This document shows positions 53,733 through 63,395 of a stretch of 64,000 bases of DNA, one piece after another. Source of the stretch: Nanobdellati archaeon (GTDB lineage: Archaea; EX4484-52; GLR71); contig JAHYJR010000005.1 of assembly GCA_019429005.1 (NCBI GenBank), positions 1 to 64,000 of the forward strand, read 5' to 3'. Numbering within the stretch: the stretch's first letter is position 1; every line of letters begins with the position of its first letter. The notes below the pieces were generated by a model. The model had not been told where the DNA came from. It worked only from the letters and a program-made list of their open reading frames with translations, and did no database searches. A program made the translations under genes and the position numbers.

Positions 53733-54284
53733 ATGCCAAATGATGATGCAAATATATATGGTTCTGATAATGATGATTATGAAGTAGTTCCTTTGACACC
53801 AATAAGACGTCTTGAGAAAAGATTAACTACCGTTGAATCTACTAGATCTCTTGGAAATCTTGAGCGGCTTATGGATAAAATTATTGATATGGTTGAACTT
53901 AATCAAAGAATTGTAGATGAAATGATAAAAGCAAATACTGGTTTAAGAGATACAGTAGGTATTCTTGTAAATAAGATGGATAGTCTTAATGATAAAATTA
54001 CAAATTTTGTAAATATTGTTGCTGATGCTGGTAAAGAAGAAAGTGAAGAATCTGATTCGATTATAGCTGTGAAAGGAATTATTGAACCACTTATACAAAA
54101 TATTGTTAATACTAATGAAAAGCTTATAAAAAGTAATGAGCTTGTAACAACAAGTTTATCTACAATTGATAAACGTCTTAAGAGGTTACAACCGGGTTCG
54201 GATGTTCAACAATCTATGCCAACAGCACAACCACAAGGTTCATATCCTCAAGGATCACAAGGTAATACAGGATATACTCAATAA
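53733..54284 (+). CDS. Coiled-coil protein at the head of the pilus cluster
   Basis: A 183-residue acidic, mostly helical protein: ESTRSLGNLERLMDKIIDMV and LNQRIVDEMIKANTGLRDTV form coiled coil, and the C-terminal 30 residues are Gln/Ser/Pro-rich (TAQPQGSYPQGSQGNTGY). No signal peptide. It resembles accessory coiled-coil proteins placed with archaeal pilus genes (FlaC/FlaD-like position) but shows no clear homology. AGAGGGATTAAA precedes the ATG. Confidence 0.6.
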   Translation: MPNDDANIYGSDNDDYEVVPLTPIRRLEKRLTTVESTRSLGNLERLMDKIIDMVELNQRIVDEMIKANTGLRDTVGILVNKMDSLNDKITNFVNIVADAGKEESEESDSIIAVKGIIEPLIQNIVNTNEKLIKSNELVTTSLSTIDKRLKRLQPGSDVQQSMPTAQPQGSYPQGSQGNTGYTQ

Positions 54285-54295
54285 AATGTGATATT

Positions 54296-54511
54296 ATGAA
54301 ATTAGGTACAAAAACGCTAGAATATTTTCTTTTAGTATGTCTTGCAATAATTGTTGTTTTAAATTTCATGTTACTTACTGGTGCAATGTTATCTGGTATA
54401 GATAATACTGATTTGTTGAATATGTTTGTATTATTGATATTAGGTACACAGTTTGTGATTACTATCATATTGTTGAGAATTTATGAGCAATTATCAACAA
54501 AAAAACATTAG
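54296..54511 (+). CDS. Small two-helix membrane protein
   Basis: A 71-residue protein with membrane segments at about 9-30 (FLLVCLAIIVVLNFMLLTGA) and 40-60 (FVLLILGTQFVITIILLRI), and short basic ends. ATG 54296 follows GTGATATT, 11 bases after the preceding gene. Unknown; probably a membrane part of the same cluster. Confidence 0.6.
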   Translation: MKLGTKTLEYFLLVCLAIIVVLNFMLLTGAMLSGIDNTDLLNMFVLLILGTQFVITIILLRIYEQLSTKKH

Positions 54512-54575
54512 TTAACAAAAAAAGTAATTAATAAAAAAACATAATATTTCAAAAAATTATATTTGAGGGATTTAA

Positions 54576-55109
54576 ATGGAAATGAAATTTTTCGCTAAAA
54601 AACGAAAGGGTGTAACACCCATAATTGCGATTGTACTTCTGCTTATGATGACAGTTGCAGCAGGCGGTATGGCTTGGCAGTTCATACAAAGTACAATGGA
54701 ACAGCAGCAACAATCTGCTGAGAAAGAATTGACTAAAATGAGTCAGTCACAGCTTAGTGTTCTTGAAGGTAACGGTACTGTTGGTACAGGTACAATGATT
54801 TCCTTTTTTATAAAGAATCCTGGTGCTGGTTCTAGTTTGACTCTTTCAGATTCTATTGTAAAAATCAATGGTTATCTTGATAAGAGTTTAACTTCAACAG
54901 AAGGTATATTTTCAGGTAGTTGTACTGCAGGTATAATCGCTTCAGGTTCTACATGTTATTTAAATATGGATTTAACTAATGCTGAAAATACAGTAAAGTT
55001 TCCAAATGTTGGTAATACTTTGAATGTTGAAATTATTTCAAATACTGGACAGACTATAATATATTCCTGTACGCCTTCAAGAGTTGTTGGTGGTATTGGT
55101 TACTGTTAA
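54576..55109 (+). CDS. Archaeal pilin (class III signal peptide)
   Basis: A 177-residue major pilin candidate. KKRKG precedes the cleavage site, then VTPIIAIVLLLMMTVAAGGM forms the core helix, matching archaeal pilin/archaellin-like proteins. The mature part has NGTV and a disulfide-capable set (SCTAGI, STCYLN, YSCTPS, end YC). Cleavage by a PibD/EppA-type peptidase is inferred; none is in the window. It has its own terminator, suggesting it is made in larger amounts than the downstream genes. Confidence 0.85.
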   Translation: MEMKFFAKKRKGVTPIIAIVLLLMMTVAAGGMAWQFIQSTMEQQQQSAEKELTKMSQSQLSVLEGNGTVGTGTMISFFIKNPGAGSSLTLSDSIVKINGYLDKSLTSTEGIFSGSCTAGIIASGSTCYLNMDLTNAENTVKFPNVGNTLNVEIISNTGQTIIYSCTPSRVVGGIGYC

Positions 55110-55120
55110 ATTTAATTTAA

Positions 55121-55152
55121 GTTAATGTTTAAACACATTAACTTTTTTATTT
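55121..55152 (+). terminator. Terminator after the pilin gene
   Basis: AGTTAATGT and ACATTAACT pair perfectly over nine bases around TTAAAC, followed by a T-run. It may limit transcription into the minor genes. Confidence 0.8.
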
Positions 55153-55177
55153 TTTATTTTTTTTCTAACAACTATCT

Positions 55178-55185
55178 ATATATAC
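55178..55185 (+). promoter_or_regulatory. TATA box for the 55206 gene
   Basis: TATATATA inside ATCTATATATACAA lies about 25 bases before the ATG at 55206, a leaderless spacing. Confidence 0.6.
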
Positions 55186-55205
55186 AATAAAAATCAATTA
55201 TTTTT

Positions 55206-55457
55206 ATGTCAAAAGATAATAGCCCAATTGTTTCTATATCAATACTATTATTGTTATCAATGACGATATTCGCATTAAGTGCATCTTTATTATGGGTTGA
55301 AACTATTGGTACTAATCAATCCGATTCTCTCTCAGATCTTATTATTATACAAAAAGAAAAAATAAGTAGTTTAGATCAATCACAAGATTTATCTAATATT
55401 GGTATCACAGATAATAATTTACAAGATTCATTTATATCTGATTATAGTTATAAATAA
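55206..55457 (+). CDS. Small pilin-like or membrane protein
   Basis: An 83-residue protein with one hydrophobic helix (IVSISILLLLSMTIFALSAS) directly after a short polar start (SKDNSP) and a Ser/Asp/Gln-rich outer part. It looks like a minor pilin core, but the basic residues and Gly before the cleavage site are missing, so processing is doubtful. Confidence 0.55.
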   Translation: MSKDNSPIVSISILLLLSMTIFALSASLLWVETIGTNQSDSLSDLIIIQKEKISSLDQSQDLSNIGITDNNLQDSFISDYSYK

Positions 55458-55506
55458 TCCCCTTTTTTTATCAAAAATATATATGCTAATGTGTATAATA
55501 TAATGT

Positions 55507-56433
55507 ATGAGATCTTGTATTAGTCGTAATTCTAGATATCGAAAAGCACAGACTGAAGTTATCACTATAATGATACTTACAACTATTGCTATAGCGATGG
55601 TTAGTGTAAGTTATATCTGGGGAAAACCTCTTATACAGAAAAGCCAGACAAAGACAGATATTGAGCAAGCAAAAAATTTTATGTTTACTTTAGAGGATGC
55701 TATTCGTGATGTATCTATTTATGGAGGGCAAAAAGTTCTTAATATTGATTTAAAAGGTACTCTTAAAGTGGATGGTGCGACACAAATAGCTGATGGTTCT
55801 TATAATAATCTCAATAAGGATAATTGGATAACCTATACCATTAAAACAAAAACAGTGGGTACTAGTATTTCTGATTGGGTTCCTTTAGATGGATTGAGTC
55901 CAATACGTTCAGAACAGTTTTCTGGTACTGCTACGGATTCCGTGGTAATTAATGATACAACTTGTACTGGTGTATCAATTGATTGTATATCAAAAACCGC
56001 AAGTGTATCTGGTTGTGGTATTTATGGTAGTGCAAATGGTCTTGAGGGAACATCTTTTACTTCAAAACCCGAATATAAACTAAGTTATGTGCATTGTGCA
56101 TCAACACCTTATTTTATAACTATATCTGGACCCGAAATACCAGTTCCAGGTATTATCGGTACAAATAAAGCTGGCGTTGTTATGACTAAAGCAAAAGGTA
56201 TTGGTAGTGAATATGAAGTTAATTATAAACTCGCATATAGAGAACTTGACGATTTAACTAGTGGAAATGGTTATCTTATTCAACTTGTTAAAGGTGGGAA
56301 TACCTTTGTTGGTGAAGGGCAACATAAAATATTTATAAAATCTGATAGGGATAAGGTTTTTGATGATATTAATATAGTTTCACAAGTAGGTGGACCTGTT
56401 ACAATAATGCCCGTTGTTATATATATAGAATAA
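55507..56433 (+). CDS. Prepilin-like protein, 308 aa
   Basis: A class III prepilin: SRYRKAQ and then TEVITIMILTTIAIAMVSVS, followed by a large outer domain. Several cysteines (TTCTGV, IDCISKT, GCGIYG, HCAST) and Gly-rich loops are present. Start is ATG 55507 with no ribosome-binding site. Probably a minor pilin or tip protein. Confidence 0.75.
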   Translation: MRSCISRNSRYRKAQTEVITIMILTTIAIAMVSVSYIWGKPLIQKSQTKTDIEQAKNFMFTLEDAIRDVSIYGGQKVLNIDLKGTLKVDGATQIADGSYNNLNKDNWITYTIKTKTVGTSISDWVPLDGLSPIRSEQFSGTATDSVVINDTTCTGVSIDCISKTASVSGCGIYGSANGLEGTSFTSKPEYKLSYVHCASTPYFITISGPEIPVPGIIGTNKAGVVMTKAKGIGSEYEVNYKLAYRELDDLTSGNGYLIQLVKGGNTFVGEGQHKIFIKSDRDKVFDDINIVSQVGGPVTIMPVVIYIE

Positions 56434-56469
56434 TTGTTAAAATAGTATTATAGGTGTAAAATAATTAAT

Positions 56470-56907
56470 TTGAGACCGCTATTATCTTATCGAAGAAAAG
56501 GTCAGAATATGACCTTGGAAGAGGTAATGCTTATTGCAGTTGGTGTTATGATCCTTATGGGTACCTATTCATCATTTGTGTTTATGAAAACACAAGTATC
56601 TTATAAAATACAAGAAAGTTATGGTGAAGAAGTATTGAACTATGTGATTTCAAACATATATAAGTTGATAGATCTTAACTTGACTGACGGCTATATCATG
56701 ATTGAACTTCCTGATGTCATAGGTGAAGATTATTATATTATTTCAAAAGGTGTCAAAAAAAATGATATTATGTTAAAATTTAATAATGGTCGTATATTGT
56801 CTAAGAATGCAGGTATTAGTGTCTTTGGACAATCAGCAAGTACGGATAAATGGATTATGCTTAATTATTATAATAATTCAATACAATTAAAAGGGGTTAA
56901 TGAGTAA
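56470..56907 (+). CDS. Prepilin-like protein, 145 aa
   Basis: SYRRKGQ precedes NMTLEEVMLIAVGVMILMGT, the class III prepilin helix with the conserved acidic Glu at the fifth position or nearby. The outer part is short and beta-rich. The start is TTG 56470. Its end overlaps the ATPase gene start by 8 bases. Confidence 0.75.
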   Translation: MRPLLSYRRKGQNMTLEEVMLIAVGVMILMGTYSSFVFMKTQVSYKIQESYGEEVLNYVISNIYKLIDLNLTDGYIMIELPDVIGEDYYIISKGVKKNDIMLKFNNGRILSKNAGISVFGQSASTDKWIMLNYYNNSIQLKGVNE

Positions 56908-58735
56908 TATGAAAGTTTCAGTTAAAAAATCATTTTCAAAACTTGCAAAGTCTTATAATACGTATAGATTAGCCTCTAATAAAAAAGCACTTTTTATGGA
57001 ACAAAATGATGGTAATTCATCTACAAATAATATTAATAATAATACTAATACTAGTTCTATTACGCACGTAAAAGAAATTGTTAAATATGTTGATTCTAAA
57101 GATAGTTCAAATAGTGATAATAAACAGTATAATGATGGTTCTAGTGAGGATGTTGATTATACTCCGGTAGACATAGGTAATTTGTTTGTCACTAAGAAAA
57201 ATATACTTAAACAACATGAACATGAGTTGGAGGAGGTTGACGTAAAATATCCTGTAACTCCTGTTGCACCAAAAAATGGTGAGAAAATATATGCTTGGGT
57301 AAATATTAAATGGGACAAAACGGATAATTCTTTAGTATATTACATAATTGAACCTTATGTGACTGCAGAAGATCTAAAACGTATAGATCAGATAAAAAAA
57401 GTTATTGAAGAAGAAATAGATATAGATTTTCAATCTTTCAATAAGGAAAGTGCAAAAGATTATCTTACAGATAATTTGAAGGTCATTATTGACCGTTTTG
57501 GTGTTACAATTGGTGCCGAGAAAATGGATGTTTATAAGTATTATGTTTTACGTGATTTTATAGGTTTTGGGGCATTACAACCAATATTAGATGATGAGAA
57601 TATTGAAGATATTAGTTGTGATGGTTCTGATATACCTATATTTGTATACCATAGAGATCCTCGTTTTGGTTCAATTAAAACATCCGTTCTGCTTGATGAT
57701 GCTTATCTTGATGATCTTGTTATGAAAATGGCTCAAAGGTCAGGTAGGAGTATATCTATGGCAGAACCTATTTTACAAGGTGCTCTTCCAGATGGGTCTA
57801 GGGTACAAGCTACTCTTGCAACAGATGTTGCAACACGTGGTTCTAATTTTACAATACGTAAATTTTCAAAAGAACCACATACACCCGTAAATATGCTTAA
57901 ATATAAGACAATGGATTCTAAACTGTTATCATATCTTTGGTTTGCTATAGAAAATAGTAAATCTGTATTTGTTGTTGGTGCAACTGCTGCAGGTAAAACA
58001 TCTCTTCTTAATGCATTATCTCTTTTCATAAAACCAGATTTTAAAATTGTAAGTATTGAAGATACTCCCGAAATACAGTTACCTCATGAGCATTGGGTTG
58101 CAGAAGTTGCTCGAACTGAGACTGAAGAAGGTCCCAAAAAGAAAGGTAGTGTTGATATGTTTGAGCTTCTTAAGGGTTCTTTAAGGCAAAGACCCGATTT
58201 TATCATAGTGGGTGAAATTAGGGGTATTGAAGCTAGTGTACTTTTCCAGCAAATGGCAACAGGGCATCCTGGTATATCAACATTCCATGCAGATTCAATA
58301 GAAAAAGTTATTGATAGGCTTACTACAAGACCAATTAATTTATCTCCAACACTTCTTGAAAATCTTGATATTGTATTATTTGCAAAACGTCTTAGGTATA
58401 AAAATGGTTATATAAGGCGAGTTGTTGAAGTTCGTGAGATCATAAAATATGATACTGAAAAGAAAAAATTGATAACAAATAAAGTATTCTCATGGGATCC
58501 TTTAACAGATACGTTTAAAGTTGCTGCAACTAGTTATCTTCTTGGAAAAATTTCAAAACAAACAGGTATTAGTCAAAATGAAATTAAAGAAGAGATTAAA
58601 AATAGAATGAAAGTTCTTGAATGGATGGGTGATAAGTATATAACTCATTATAAACGGGTTGGTGAAGTGATAAAATCCTATTATAATAATCCCTCGGATA
58701 TATTGGAAATTATAGATGGTGAGAGTAAAAATTGA
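56900..58735 (+). CDS. Type IV pilus assembly ATPase (FlaI/GspE family)
   Basis: A 611-residue motor ATPase. Walker A GATAAGKTSLLN is near 357-368, Walker B DFIIVGEIRG near 435, and the His-box GHPGISTFHAD near 453. The first 100 residues are Ser/Asn/Asp-rich and probably disordered, then an N-terminal domain (KTDNSLVYYIIEPYVTAEDL) follows. Archaeal FlaI-like members power pilus extension. An ATG at 56909 is an alternative start. Two platform genes follow. Confidence 0.93.
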   Translation: MSNMKVSVKKSFSKLAKSYNTYRLASNKKALFMEQNDGNSSTNNINNNTNTSSITHVKEIVKYVDSKDSSNSDNKQYNDGSSEDVDYTPVDIGNLFVTKKNILKQHEHELEEVDVKYPVTPVAPKNGEKIYAWVNIKWDKTDNSLVYYIIEPYVTAEDLKRIDQIKKVIEEEIDIDFQSFNKESAKDYLTDNLKVIIDRFGVTIGAEKMDVYKYYVLRDFIGFGALQPILDDENIEDISCDGSDIPIFVYHRDPRFGSIKTSVLLDDAYLDDLVMKMAQRSGRSISMAEPILQGALPDGSRVQATLATDVATRGSNFTIRKFSKEPHTPVNMLKYKTMDSKLLSYLWFAIENSKSVFVVGATAAGKTSLLNALSLFIKPDFKIVSIEDTPEIQLPHEHWVAEVARTETEEGPKKKGSVDMFELLKGSLRQRPDFIIVGEIRGIEASVLFQQMATGHPGISTFHADSIEKVIDRLTTRPINLSPTLLENLDIVLFAKRLRYKNGYIRRVVEVREIIKYDTEKKKLITNKVFSWDPLTDTFKVAATSYLLGKISKQTGISQNEIKEEIKNRMKVLEWMGDKYITHYKRVGEVIKSYYNNPSDILEIIDGESKN

Positions 58736-58812
58736 TATAGTTTATCCCTATATCTATTTCATATATTAGATTGATACAAGTATATTTTGATATTGTTTAT
58801 TAGGTTGGTTAT

Positions 58813-59721
58813 ATGTCTTCTTCATCTTCAAATAATTCTTTAACAAATGCATTTAAAGCAATATCTGTAAAATTATTTGGAGGTCTTGTACAAAATTATC
58901 TTGCAGACCATTTAGTATTTTTAAGAAAACAAATGAAAAAAGCCGGTTTAAGTACGTCTCTTATTGATTATGTGTCAATGTCAATATTGACAAGTATCAT
59001 AGTTTTTGTTTTAGTGACCTTATCAATAACTGTCGTTGCAACATTAATAGTTTCGAATATTATAATTGGTGCATTTCTTGGATTTTTTTCAGGATTTATA
59101 TCAGGGGTGGGGATTTTATTTTTATTTTATACATATCCAGATATTTACATAGGTGAGCGTAAGAAAAAAATAGAATCTGATATGCCTTTTGTTATGCTTT
59201 ATCTTGCAGCTATGGCAGGTGGCGGTACACCTCCTGTTGCTATGTTTAGAACTTTAGCAAAATTTAAAGAGTATGGTGAAGTTGCAAAAGAAGCTGAGAA
59301 AATTGTTGAAGAAACAGATGTTCTTGGTATTGATGTATTGACTGCATTTAAAAACGCTGCTGAGCGAACACCCTCTGATCAATTAATTGATCTTTTGTGG
59401 GGTATGCGAACTGTTATAAAATCAGGTGGTGACCTTAAAGTATATCTTAGAGAACGAGCAAAAATAACTATGTCTGAATATCGTCGTCGTCTTAAGCAAT
59501 TTACCGAACAGCTCGCTATGATGACTGAGATGTATATTACTTTAGTTATTGTCGGTTCTGTTTTATTTGTAATAATAACTGCAATTATGGGTGCAATGGG
59601 TGGTTCTGGTTTTGGTCCAATTATAGTTGGTTCACAATTAGGTCTTGTATTCCTTTTACTTCCTGTAGCTTGTATAGGATTTATTGTATTTGCAAAGAGT
59701 ATATCACCAAAAGCTGATTAA
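58813..59721 (+). CDS. Pilus platform membrane protein 1 (FlaJ/TadC-like)
   Basis: A 302-residue type II secretion F-domain protein. Hydrophobic segments lie near 55-75, 78-98, 225-250 and 265-295, with a cytoplasmic loop (ESDMPFVMLYLAAMAGGGTP, RTLAKFKEYGEVAKEAEKIV) of the T2SSF kind. It is expected to anchor the ATPase in the membrane. AGGTTGGTT precedes the ATG. Confidence 0.9.
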   Translation: MSSSSSNNSLTNAFKAISVKLFGGLVQNYLADHLVFLRKQMKKAGLSTSLIDYVSMSILTSIIVFVLVTLSITVVATLIVSNIIIGAFLGFFSGFISGVGILFLFYTYPDIYIGERKKKIESDMPFVMLYLAAMAGGGTPPVAMFRTLAKFKEYGEVAKEAEKIVEETDVLGIDVLTAFKNAAERTPSDQLIDLLWGMRTVIKSGGDLKVYLRERAKITMSEYRRRLKQFTEQLAMMTEMYITLVIVGSVLFVIITAIMGAMGGSGFGPIIVGSQLGLVFLLLPVACIGFIVFAKSISPKAD

Positions 59722-59730
59722 GTGAAATAT

Positions 59731-60696
59731 ATGGCTAATAATGAGATTAAATCAAAAACAAAGATAAATACAAGTTCTATTTTAAAGTATGGTTCAATAT
59801 TTTTAGGTTTTGTTATAATCTTCGTTGGTGCTACTTTTTTAATGTCTGGTGCATCAAAACAGGTTGGTATGGTACTTTTTATGGTTGGAGCTCTTGTTTC
59901 AATTGTACCTTCATCAATTTTATCTTATCTTCATTTTTCAAAATATCGTAATATGGAACTTGAATTTCCTAGATTTTTAAGAGATTTAGGTGAAGCAAAA
60001 AAGAGTGGTATGACATTTCCACAAGCGTTTGTATCTAGACGAGATACTAAATATGGTCAATTATCAGAGGAAATCAGAAAAGCTAGTAATCAATTATCAT
60101 GGGGTATACCGTTTTCAAAAGTATTGACTATGATAGTAGAACGTTTAAAAGAAAGTGCACTTTTAAGACGAACCTTTACTATAATTATAGAAGCATTTAA
60201 TGCGGGTGGTGATGTTAGTGAAGTTCTTGATGATCTTTCTAATGATGTTCAAACACTTAAGGAAATTGATGCTGAACGTACAAGTGCACTATCTCAACAA
60301 GTTATAATGATGTATTTTATATCTTTTTTATTTTTAGGGATAATATTGATGCTTTTCAATCTTTTGATACCTATGCTTAGTGCAGATGGTCTTGGTAGTA
60401 TTTCAGGTGCTGAGGGTGGTGCTCTTGTATATTGTGAATATGCAGAATTTTTATGTAGTTTATGTGATGGTTTTAATTGGGAAGGTACTGTTGCTGCTAA
60501 ACAAGCTTCATATAATGATCGAGTAACTGCAAGACAACTTTGTTATTTTAAGAGTCTATTTTTTATGATGGCCTTAATTCAAGCGATTGGTAGTGGTCTT
60601 ATCTCTGGTGAAATGAGTGAGGGTTCTGTTAAGGCGGGTGTTAAACATTGTCTTATATTAGGTATTGTGACTGTAAGTATCTTTATGATTGCTTAA
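59731..60696 (+). CDS. Pilus platform membrane protein 2 (FlaJ/TadC-like)
   Basis: A 321-residue second T2SSF protein with membrane segments near 22-45, 48-65, 190-215 and 275-320, and the cytoplasmic part ELEFPRFLRDLGEAKKSGMT and RRTFTIIIEAFNAGGDVSEV. The ATG at 59731 follows AAGTGAAAT; GTG at 59722 is the alternative. Having two F-domain proteins is usual in archaeal TadB/TadC-type systems. Confidence 0.9.
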   Translation: MANNEIKSKTKINTSSILKYGSIFLGFVIIFVGATFLMSGASKQVGMVLFMVGALVSIVPSSILSYLHFSKYRNMELEFPRFLRDLGEAKKSGMTFPQAFVSRRDTKYGQLSEEIRKASNQLSWGIPFSKVLTMIVERLKESALLRRTFTIIIEAFNAGGDVSEVLDDLSNDVQTLKEIDAERTSALSQQVIMMYFISFLFLGIILMLFNLLIPMLSADGLGSISGAEGGALVYCEYAEFLCSLCDGFNWEGTVAAKQASYNDRVTARQLCYFKSLFFMMALIQAIGSGLISGEMSEGSVKAGVKHCLILGIVTVSIFMIA

Positions 60697-60708
60697 TGGT
60701 GTTTTTTA

Positions 60709-61359
60709 ATGAAATTATATAATCGTTGTGTGTATAAAAAACGTCAAGGTCAAGTCAATATTGATTTTATAGGTGGTTTTCTTCTTTTTATGGTTTCAGT
60801 CATTTATATCTCAACATCAGCTATAAAGATAATACCTTTATATCAAGAAAAGGTTGAATCTGATAATAATAGGCTAGAGCTTTGGACACTTTCTGAGCGT
60901 TTTATAAATTATGTTGAAAGTGAACGTTTTGTATTAGATCCTGAAAAAATGGATGACCTAACAACTATGAATTATGATGCAATCAAAAGATTATTGGGTG
61001 TTGATGAAACGAATAATTTTGTTTTAAGAGTGTATCAATACCCCATAATTACTACTGAAAAAGATATTAATGGTGATTATATTGGTATTGGATCATTTAG
61101 TGGTACAGATGTTATGTTCAATGTAACAGATACAGAGGTTTTAATAAATGGCAAATCTTTTGATTTAGGTGATGCTAAAATATTATCAGAGCGTGTATAT
61201 ACTATTGATGAGATTGATCCTTATCAAAAATATGTCATTTTAAAAACAGTACTTATTGAAAAAGATGATATTTACGAGATTAAGAAAAGTACAAGCCAAT
61301 TAGTACGTTATAGTACCTATGATAATTTTATAACAAGTATAATAATAACGTATTTTTAG
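60709..61359 (+). CDS. Prepilin-like protein, 216 aa
   Basis: KKRQGQ precedes VNIDFIGGFLLFMVSVIYIS, a class III prepilin helix. The outer domain is 160 residues, charged and beta-rich, without cysteines apart from one at residue 7. GGTG lies upstream. Probably a minor pilin. Confidence 0.75.
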   Translation: MKLYNRCVYKKRQGQVNIDFIGGFLLFMVSVIYISTSAIKIIPLYQEKVESDNNRLELWTLSERFINYVESERFVLDPEKMDDLTTMNYDAIKRLLGVDETNNFVLRVYQYPIITTEKDINGDYIGIGSFSGTDVMFNVTDTEVLINGKSFDLGDAKILSERVYTIDEIDPYQKYVILKTVLIEKDDIYEIKKSTSQLVRYSTYDNFITSIIITYF

Positions 61360-61415
61360 TTGTATCTAATATGTTAAATAATACGGTATGTATGTTAAAT
61401 AATAATGGTGACCTG

Positions 61416-63395
61416 ATGTTTCATAAAAAAAAATCACATTTTAAAAGACGAAAAGGTTATTTTCATTCAATTGAAGGTATTCTTGCAGTGCTTCTTTTAA
61501 TTGGGTATATAGGTGGTGTTTTTTATAGACCTTCAACATTAACAGATTGGGATTCCGCAAATTTACGTCAAGAACTTTCAGATTATTTAGGATCTCTTGA
61601 AAAGACTAATTTGATTGATCTTATACTTGAAAACAAACCTGATGATTTTAAGAGGATAACTGCTAGTTTTTTTGATCCAGAAAAAGATTTTTCGCTTTCA
61701 ACAGAGAATCTTTTGAAGCCAAAGCTTATTGTAGGTGTTCTTACAGGAGATACTACTTTGTTTAATATGTATAAACGAAACATTACAGATAATATTTATG
61801 GTACTGATTATAGGGCAACTGTTAATAATAGACGTGTTGAAATTGTTGTGTTACAGACAAATTTTACTGAAGCACCGTGGGGTGGTTATAATGTTCTTGT
61901 AATCCCTGTGTCTGGAACAGAATCACAGATATCAGCAACACTTGGAACTCAAGGGTATAGTTCGGTTATAAATATGACCTATTTTAAGACCTTTAGTAAT
62001 AATGCTGGTGGTATTGTATTGGTCTCAGATATACCTAATTCAAATATTCTAGATTATACATTCATAAAAACGTTTTTAAATCTGGCATGGTCTCAAAATA
62101 TAACAGATCCTACTGGTTCTTTTTCATATCTTAATGATATTAATCCAAAAGAGATAAGTTATGAAGCACTTAAATATTTTTCATATATCCCTCTTGAGAT
62201 AAATACAGAAACTAGTGGTGAAAGGAATACGTCTATAGAATTTTTTGAAACTAATGTTACAGATGGACCTGGTTTTGTTGATGTGCATCTTGCCGAAACA
62301 GATTATCGTCTGGGAAAAGCATTTTGTACTGTAAACCTTGTTGAACCTTGTGGTGGTGATACAAGAGCGACTCTTGATTATACATATACGCTTTGGTCTA
62401 CAAATAGTATTTATCATTATACTACATTAAATCTTAAGCGAGAAAATTATGGGTTTGTAACGACCCAATCTGGTTCAAATACTATATATGATCGTGTTTT
62501 TATAGATTATGATAATAATGATGATTTGACAACATATTATTTTACAAATGATACAGTACAATATTCATTAGATGAGCTCACAGGCCCTTCAAATGCAACA
62601 CTTTCATTTGATTTTCAACCAACAACTGATGGCCTTGCACAGATTTTAATAACTGTTGAGGCTGTAGGTGAAGAACCTAGTGAAACTGCAATCTATTTTA
62701 ATGGTGTCTTTTTTGGAAATACTAGTGTTATCTCTTCAGATTATAATATTACACAATGTGATAATTCCATATCTTTATGTAATTATACAGTATTAATTAA
62801 TGTTACGGATTTATTAGTAACGGGTTTGAATCATATTGAGTTTTTCAATTATTTGGGCGGTATTCCTTTAGATGAAGTATTATATCATAATATCTCAGCA
62901 ACACTTACAACTGTAAGGGGTTTTTCAGATGGAACTACATTTACTGTTGATAATAATAATTACACAATAATAGAAATTGAACCGAAAGGTTTATATGTTA
63001 AATTATCAATTGATACGCCTCATGAATTTATAACACTTAATACAAACAGTTTTGTATATCCTGCTAATAACTTTTCAAATTCAGCTGAAAATGATTCATA
63101 TTTTGTTATTATGTATGATAATGCCTTAAATGTATTGGGTGGAAATATTCCCGTATCTATTGTAAATTATCTTTTAACTGGAAGCCGTAATGCTTGGGTT
63201 GTCAATAATTTAAAATCTCAAGATGAATGGCATATCTTAAGATCTCTAATATTTTTTGTTTCAGATCATCACGATGATTTTATCTTTACACCGCAAGCAT
63301 TAGGTGATGTTGTGACAACAAGAAATACTATGCTTTCAATTGGCAATATTTATCAACCTTATTGGATTGATTTTAGGGGGTGGTATCGTGTTTAA
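61416..63395 (+). CDS. Very large prepilin-like surface protein, 659 aa
   Basis: FKRRKGYFH precedes SIEGILAVLLLIGYIGGVFY, a class III prepilin-type N-terminus. A long outer region follows. Residues 100-220 have strands and loops like VEIVVLQTNF, YNVLVIPVSGTESQ and GGIVLVSDIPNSN, resembling a Rossmann-like or glutamine-amidotransferase-like fold, and a similar pattern recurs near the end (YFVIMYDNALNVLGGNIPVS). Many N-x-T/S sequons. The start is fixed by GGTGACCTG before ATG 61416. It overlaps the next gene by 8 bases. Probably a tip adhesin. Confidence 0.75.
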   Translation: MFHKKKSHFKRRKGYFHSIEGILAVLLLIGYIGGVFYRPSTLTDWDSANLRQELSDYLGSLEKTNLIDLILENKPDDFKRITASFFDPEKDFSLSTENLLKPKLIVGVLTGDTTLFNMYKRNITDNIYGTDYRATVNNRRVEIVVLQTNFTEAPWGGYNVLVIPVSGTESQISATLGTQGYSSVINMTYFKTFSNNAGGIVLVSDIPNSNILDYTFIKTFLNLAWSQNITDPTGSFSYLNDINPKEISYEALKYFSYIPLEINTETSGERNTSIEFFETNVTDGPGFVDVHLAETDYRLGKAFCTVNLVEPCGGDTRATLDYTYTLWSTNSIYHYTTLNLKRENYGFVTTQSGSNTIYDRVFIDYDNNDDLTTYYFTNDTVQYSLDELTGPSNATLSFDFQPTTDGLAQILITVEAVGEEPSETAIYFNGVFFGNTSVISSDYNITQCDNSISLCNYTVLINVTDLLVTGLNHIEFFNYLGGIPLDEVLYHNISATLTTVRGFSDGTTFTVDNNNYTIIEIEPKGLYVKLSIDTPHEFITLNTNSFVYPANNFSNSAENDSYFVIMYDNALNVLGGNIPVSIVNYLLTGSRNAWVVNNLKSQDEWHILRSLIFFVSDHHDDFIFTPQALGDVVTTRNTMLSIGNIYQPYWIDFRGWYRV

